Position numbers and translations under genes: made by a program. The notes below the pieces were generated by a model. It was not told the DNA's origin, searched no databases, and saw only the letters and a program-made list of their open reading frames with translations. From a bacterium OL-1 (GTDB taxonomy: Bacteria > Actinomycetota > Coriobacteriia > Coriobacteriales > Atopobiaceae), in NCBI GenBank assembly GCA_000752675.2, contig LM994625.1:427940-491939 (forward strand): DNA of 64,000 bases, in the 5' to 3' direction. Shown in pieces: positions 62,215-64,000 of this stretch. Position 1 is the stretch's first letter, and every line of letters starts with the position of its first letter.

Positions 62215-62586
62215 TTACTTGCCGCGCTTGGCGCCGTAGCGGGAACGGGCCTTCTTGCGGTTCTGGACGGCAGCGCAGTCATAGGCGCCACGGATGATCT
62301 TGTAACGGACACCAGGGAGGTCACGGACACGGCCACCACGGATGAGCACGATGGAGTGCTCCTGCAGGTTGTGGCCCTCGCCGGGGATGTAGGCGGTGAC
62401 CTCGATGCCGTTCACGAGGCGCACGCGGGCGACCTTGCGGAGGGCGGAGTTAGGCTTCTTGGGCGTGGTGGTGAAGACGCGGGTGCAGACGCCACGCTTC
62501 TGGGGGTTGTGCTGGAGCGCGGCGTTCTTGGACTTGGCCTTGACGCTCACGCGGCTGTGGCGGACGAGCTGGTTAATGGTAGGCAA
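62215..62586 (-). CDS. rpsL: 30S ribosomal protein S12
   Basis: 123 aa from TTG 62586, with AAAAGGAGAGAACT upstream ('[20 protein letters not shown]'). '[15 protein letters not shown]' retains the lysine linked to streptomycin sensitivity, and '[17 protein letters not shown]' holds the second accuracy loop. First gene of the str operon, rpsL-rpsG-fusA-rpsJ. Confidence 0.97.
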   Translation of the reverse strand: MPTINQLVRHSRVSVKAKSKNAALQHNPQKRGVCTRVFTTTPKKPNSALRKVARVRLVNGIEVTAYIPGEGHNLQEHSIVLIRGGRVRDLPGVRYKIIRGAYDCAAVQNRKKARSRYGAKRGK

Positions 62587-62674
62587 AGTTCTCTCCTTTT
62601 ATACCTATCTACGTGCATGTACACGAATCTTAAGGGCAGCGCAGCACCGTCACCCTGGATTGGCGCGAGGTGAT

Positions 62675-62703
62675 ACGTTACGCGCGCCCGCTGCAGTTGT
62701 CAA
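62675..62703 (-). promoter_or_regulatory. Promoter of the str operon
   Basis: On the minus strand: -35 TTGACA (62698-62703, perfect), 17-bp spacer, -10 TAACGT (62675-62680, weak). The leader to rpsL is about 85 nt. Confidence 0.65.
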
Positions 62704-62773
62704 AAAGCCACGGGACCGGGCGTATCCCTTCTTCACGTGACGCACACGCAACTGGGGCGTCTGGGCACGAGAA

Positions 62774-62804
62774 GGGCGGGGGCCACCTGCGTGGCACCCC
62801 GCCC
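62774..62804 (-). terminator. Terminator after the glycerol dehydrogenase gene
   Basis: GGGCGGGGGCCAC (62774-62786) pairs with GTGGCACCCCGCCC (62791-62804) apart from one base, and CTTCTCG follows on the minus strand. The U-tract is poor. Confidence 0.6.
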
Positions 62805-62838
62805 ATCACCGCAACGCTTGATGGAGCTAGCGTTTCCG

Positions 62839-63951
62839 CTACTCCTCCTCGTCGTCATCCAGACCGAGGACAGTCCTGCCGATGGCGTCCGTTGCCACGA
62901 TGGCTGCATAGAGCTCGTCGGGCGTGACGTCACCTGCCAGGTTGTGGATCGTCTCGCCGGGGACGCAGGCGTTCTTGGCGATGGTGCGAATCTCGTCGTC
63001 GGTGGTGATGCCCAGCTCCTTCAGCGTGACCGGCAGGCCAACCTCGAGGCAGAACTCCTGCACGTCGAGGAACTCCTCCTCCGTTGCGCCCTCGAGCGTG
63101 AGCTGCACCAGGGTGCCAAAGGCCACGCAGTTGCCGTGGGGCACGGTGTGACCACCGAGCGAGGTAAGGCCGTTGTAGAAGGAGTGCGCCGCTGCGCAGT
63201 TGACGTTGTCAGCACCAATGCCGGAGAGGTAGACGTTGGCCTCGATAATGGCGTCCAGGGCAGGCGTCACCACGTGCTTCTCGCACGCGGCAAGCGCCTG
63301 GGTGCCGTAGTCGCGCAGCGTCTGGTAGCAGAGCTTGGCGAGCGCCATGCCGGCACGCGTGATGCCCGTGCCCTCGAGGCTGGGAGACTCGGTGCGGATG
63401 GATGCGCGGCCCTCGAAGTAGGTGCCCAGGGCGTCACCCATGCCGGCGACCAGGAAGCGCACCGGGGCGTTTGCGATGACCTGGGAATCAACCATGACGG
63501 CATCGGGGTTGGTGGGATAGAAGAGGTACTTGTCAAAGCTGCCGTCGTCGTTGTAGATGACCGAGAGACCCGTGCAGGGCGCGTCGGTGGCTGCGACGGT
63601 GGGGATGATCACCACGTGCTTGCCGGTATAGTAGGCCGTGGCCTTGGCGGTGTCGACGGCAGAGCCGCCACCCACGGCCACCACGGCATCGATGCTGTCC
63701 TCCTCGACGATTGCCTTCATCTTGGCAATCTCGCCCTTGCTCGAGATGCCGCCAAAGATCTCGTAGCGACGGTAGTCGCCTGCGTCGCCAAAGCTCTCCT
63801 CAAGCTGGTCATGGCAGGCCTTGTAGCCGCTCTTCGAGCACACGAAGAGCCAGCGCTTGCCCATATAGCCCATCTCGTCCTTGAACTTGAGCAGGGCACC
63901 CTTGCCCTGGACGTACTTCAGGGGCTCACGCATTGCACGCAACAGCTTCAT
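62839..63951 (-). CDS. gldA: Glycerol dehydrogenase
   Basis: 370 aa iron-type (here zinc) alcohol dehydrogenase that oxidises glycerol to dihydroxyacetone with NAD, or runs in reverse. The NAD-binding loop 'VVAVGGGSAVDTAKATAYY' and 'PTVAATDAPCTGLSVIY' are typical of GldA. Metal ligands are the Asp in 'GMGDALGTYFEG' and the His residues in 'AAHSFYNGL' and 'GGHTVPHGNCVAFG'. AAGGGAACC precedes ATG 63951. It ends with an acidic tail (DDDEEE). Confidence 0.95.
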   Translation of the reverse strand: MKLLRAMREPLKYVQGKGALLKFKDEMGYMGKRWLFVCSKSGYKACHDQLEESFGDAGDYRRYEIFGGISSKGEIAKMKAIVEEDSIDAVVAVGGGSAVDTAKATAYYTGKHVVIIPTVAATDAPCTGLSVIYNDDGSFDKYLFYPTNPDAVMVDSQVIANAPVRFLVAGMGDALGTYFEGRASIRTESPSLEGTGITRAGMALAKLCYQTLRDYGTQALAACEKHVVTPALDAIIEANVYLSGIGADNVNCAAAHSFYNGLTSLGGHTVPHGNCVAFGTLVQLTLEGATEEEFLDVQEFCLEVGLPVTLKELGITTDDEIRTIAKNACVPGETIHNLAGDVTPDELYAAIVATDAIGRTVLGLDDDEEE

Positions 63952-64000
63952 GGCGGTTCCCTTCTGTCATTGCGGCCGTGGCCTTCTCCACGGCATACGC

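Noticed and set aside
63952-64000. C-terminal end of a further minus-strand gene upstream of gldA
   Set aside because: One frame is open through the window edge and would end inside the gldA start region, but 49 bp plus a short overlap is too little to support a gene.

Overview
This 64-kb window is a GC-rich bacterial chromosome segment. It is most likely from an actinobacterium of the class Coriobacteriia, family Atopobiaceae (Olsenella-like). That placement is inferred from Gram-positive-type ribosomal gene order, GC-biased codons, GAAC-N4-GTTC SOS boxes and the mix of sugar ABC, PTS and fermentative redox genes; no 16S gene is present to confirm it. I recognise 75 protein genes and one tRNA. 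No CRISPR array, prophage or complete insertion sequence was seen.

Left part (1-29 kb). A molybdate operon (modABC, modC cut by the left edge) lies beside an SOS-regulated pair of divergent units: a DUF6504-like gene, and a Y-family polymerase with a YolD-like partner, each with an identical LexA-type box. galE, a polyprenyl diphosphate synthase and a peptidoglycan-binding protein follow. A maltodextrin/glucan block comes next: glycogen/maltodextrin phosphorylase, 4-alpha-glucanotransferase, a four-gene sugar ABC importer and a divergent GntR/UTRA repressor, with a glucose/maltose-type PTS permease further on. After tRNA-Gln come prs, a CLC/YfeO-like channel, glmU, a cytoplasmic alpha-amylase, asparaginase, an MFS exporter and pth.

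Middle (30-40 kb). An NfnAB-type ferredoxin/NAD(P)H oxidoreductase operon is followed by about 0.8 kb of non-coding DNA. This holds four copies of a 25-bp repeat arranged as two mirrored pairs around an AT-rich core. Immediately downstream is a barnase-like lipoprotein ribonuclease with its barstar-like inhibitor. Three family-2 glycosyltransferases, an LCP-like membrane protein, a putative manganese/metal transporter and truA follow.

Right part (40-64 kb). The S10-spc-alpha and str ribosomal clusters lie entirely on the minus strand. In transcription order: rpsL-rpsG-fusA-rpsJ, then terminator; a zinc-ribbon membrane protein gene; rplC to rplX, then terminator; a 2-hydroxyacid dehydrogenase and a second zinc-ribbon membrane protein; rplE to secY-adk-map; infA-rpmJ-rpsM-rpsK-rpsD-rpoA-rplQ. 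The classical operon is therefore broken twice, each time by a gene with a zinc-ribbon and membrane segments, and each break has a terminator upstream and a plausible new promoter downstream. tuf is not in the str operon. The window ends with a glycerol dehydrogenase gene.

The observations most worth following are the 25-bp mirrored repeat array next to the barnase/barstar pair, the twice-split ribosomal operon, the identical palindromes that contain the stop codons of two convergent genes, and the paired SOS boxes exactly 100 bp apart.
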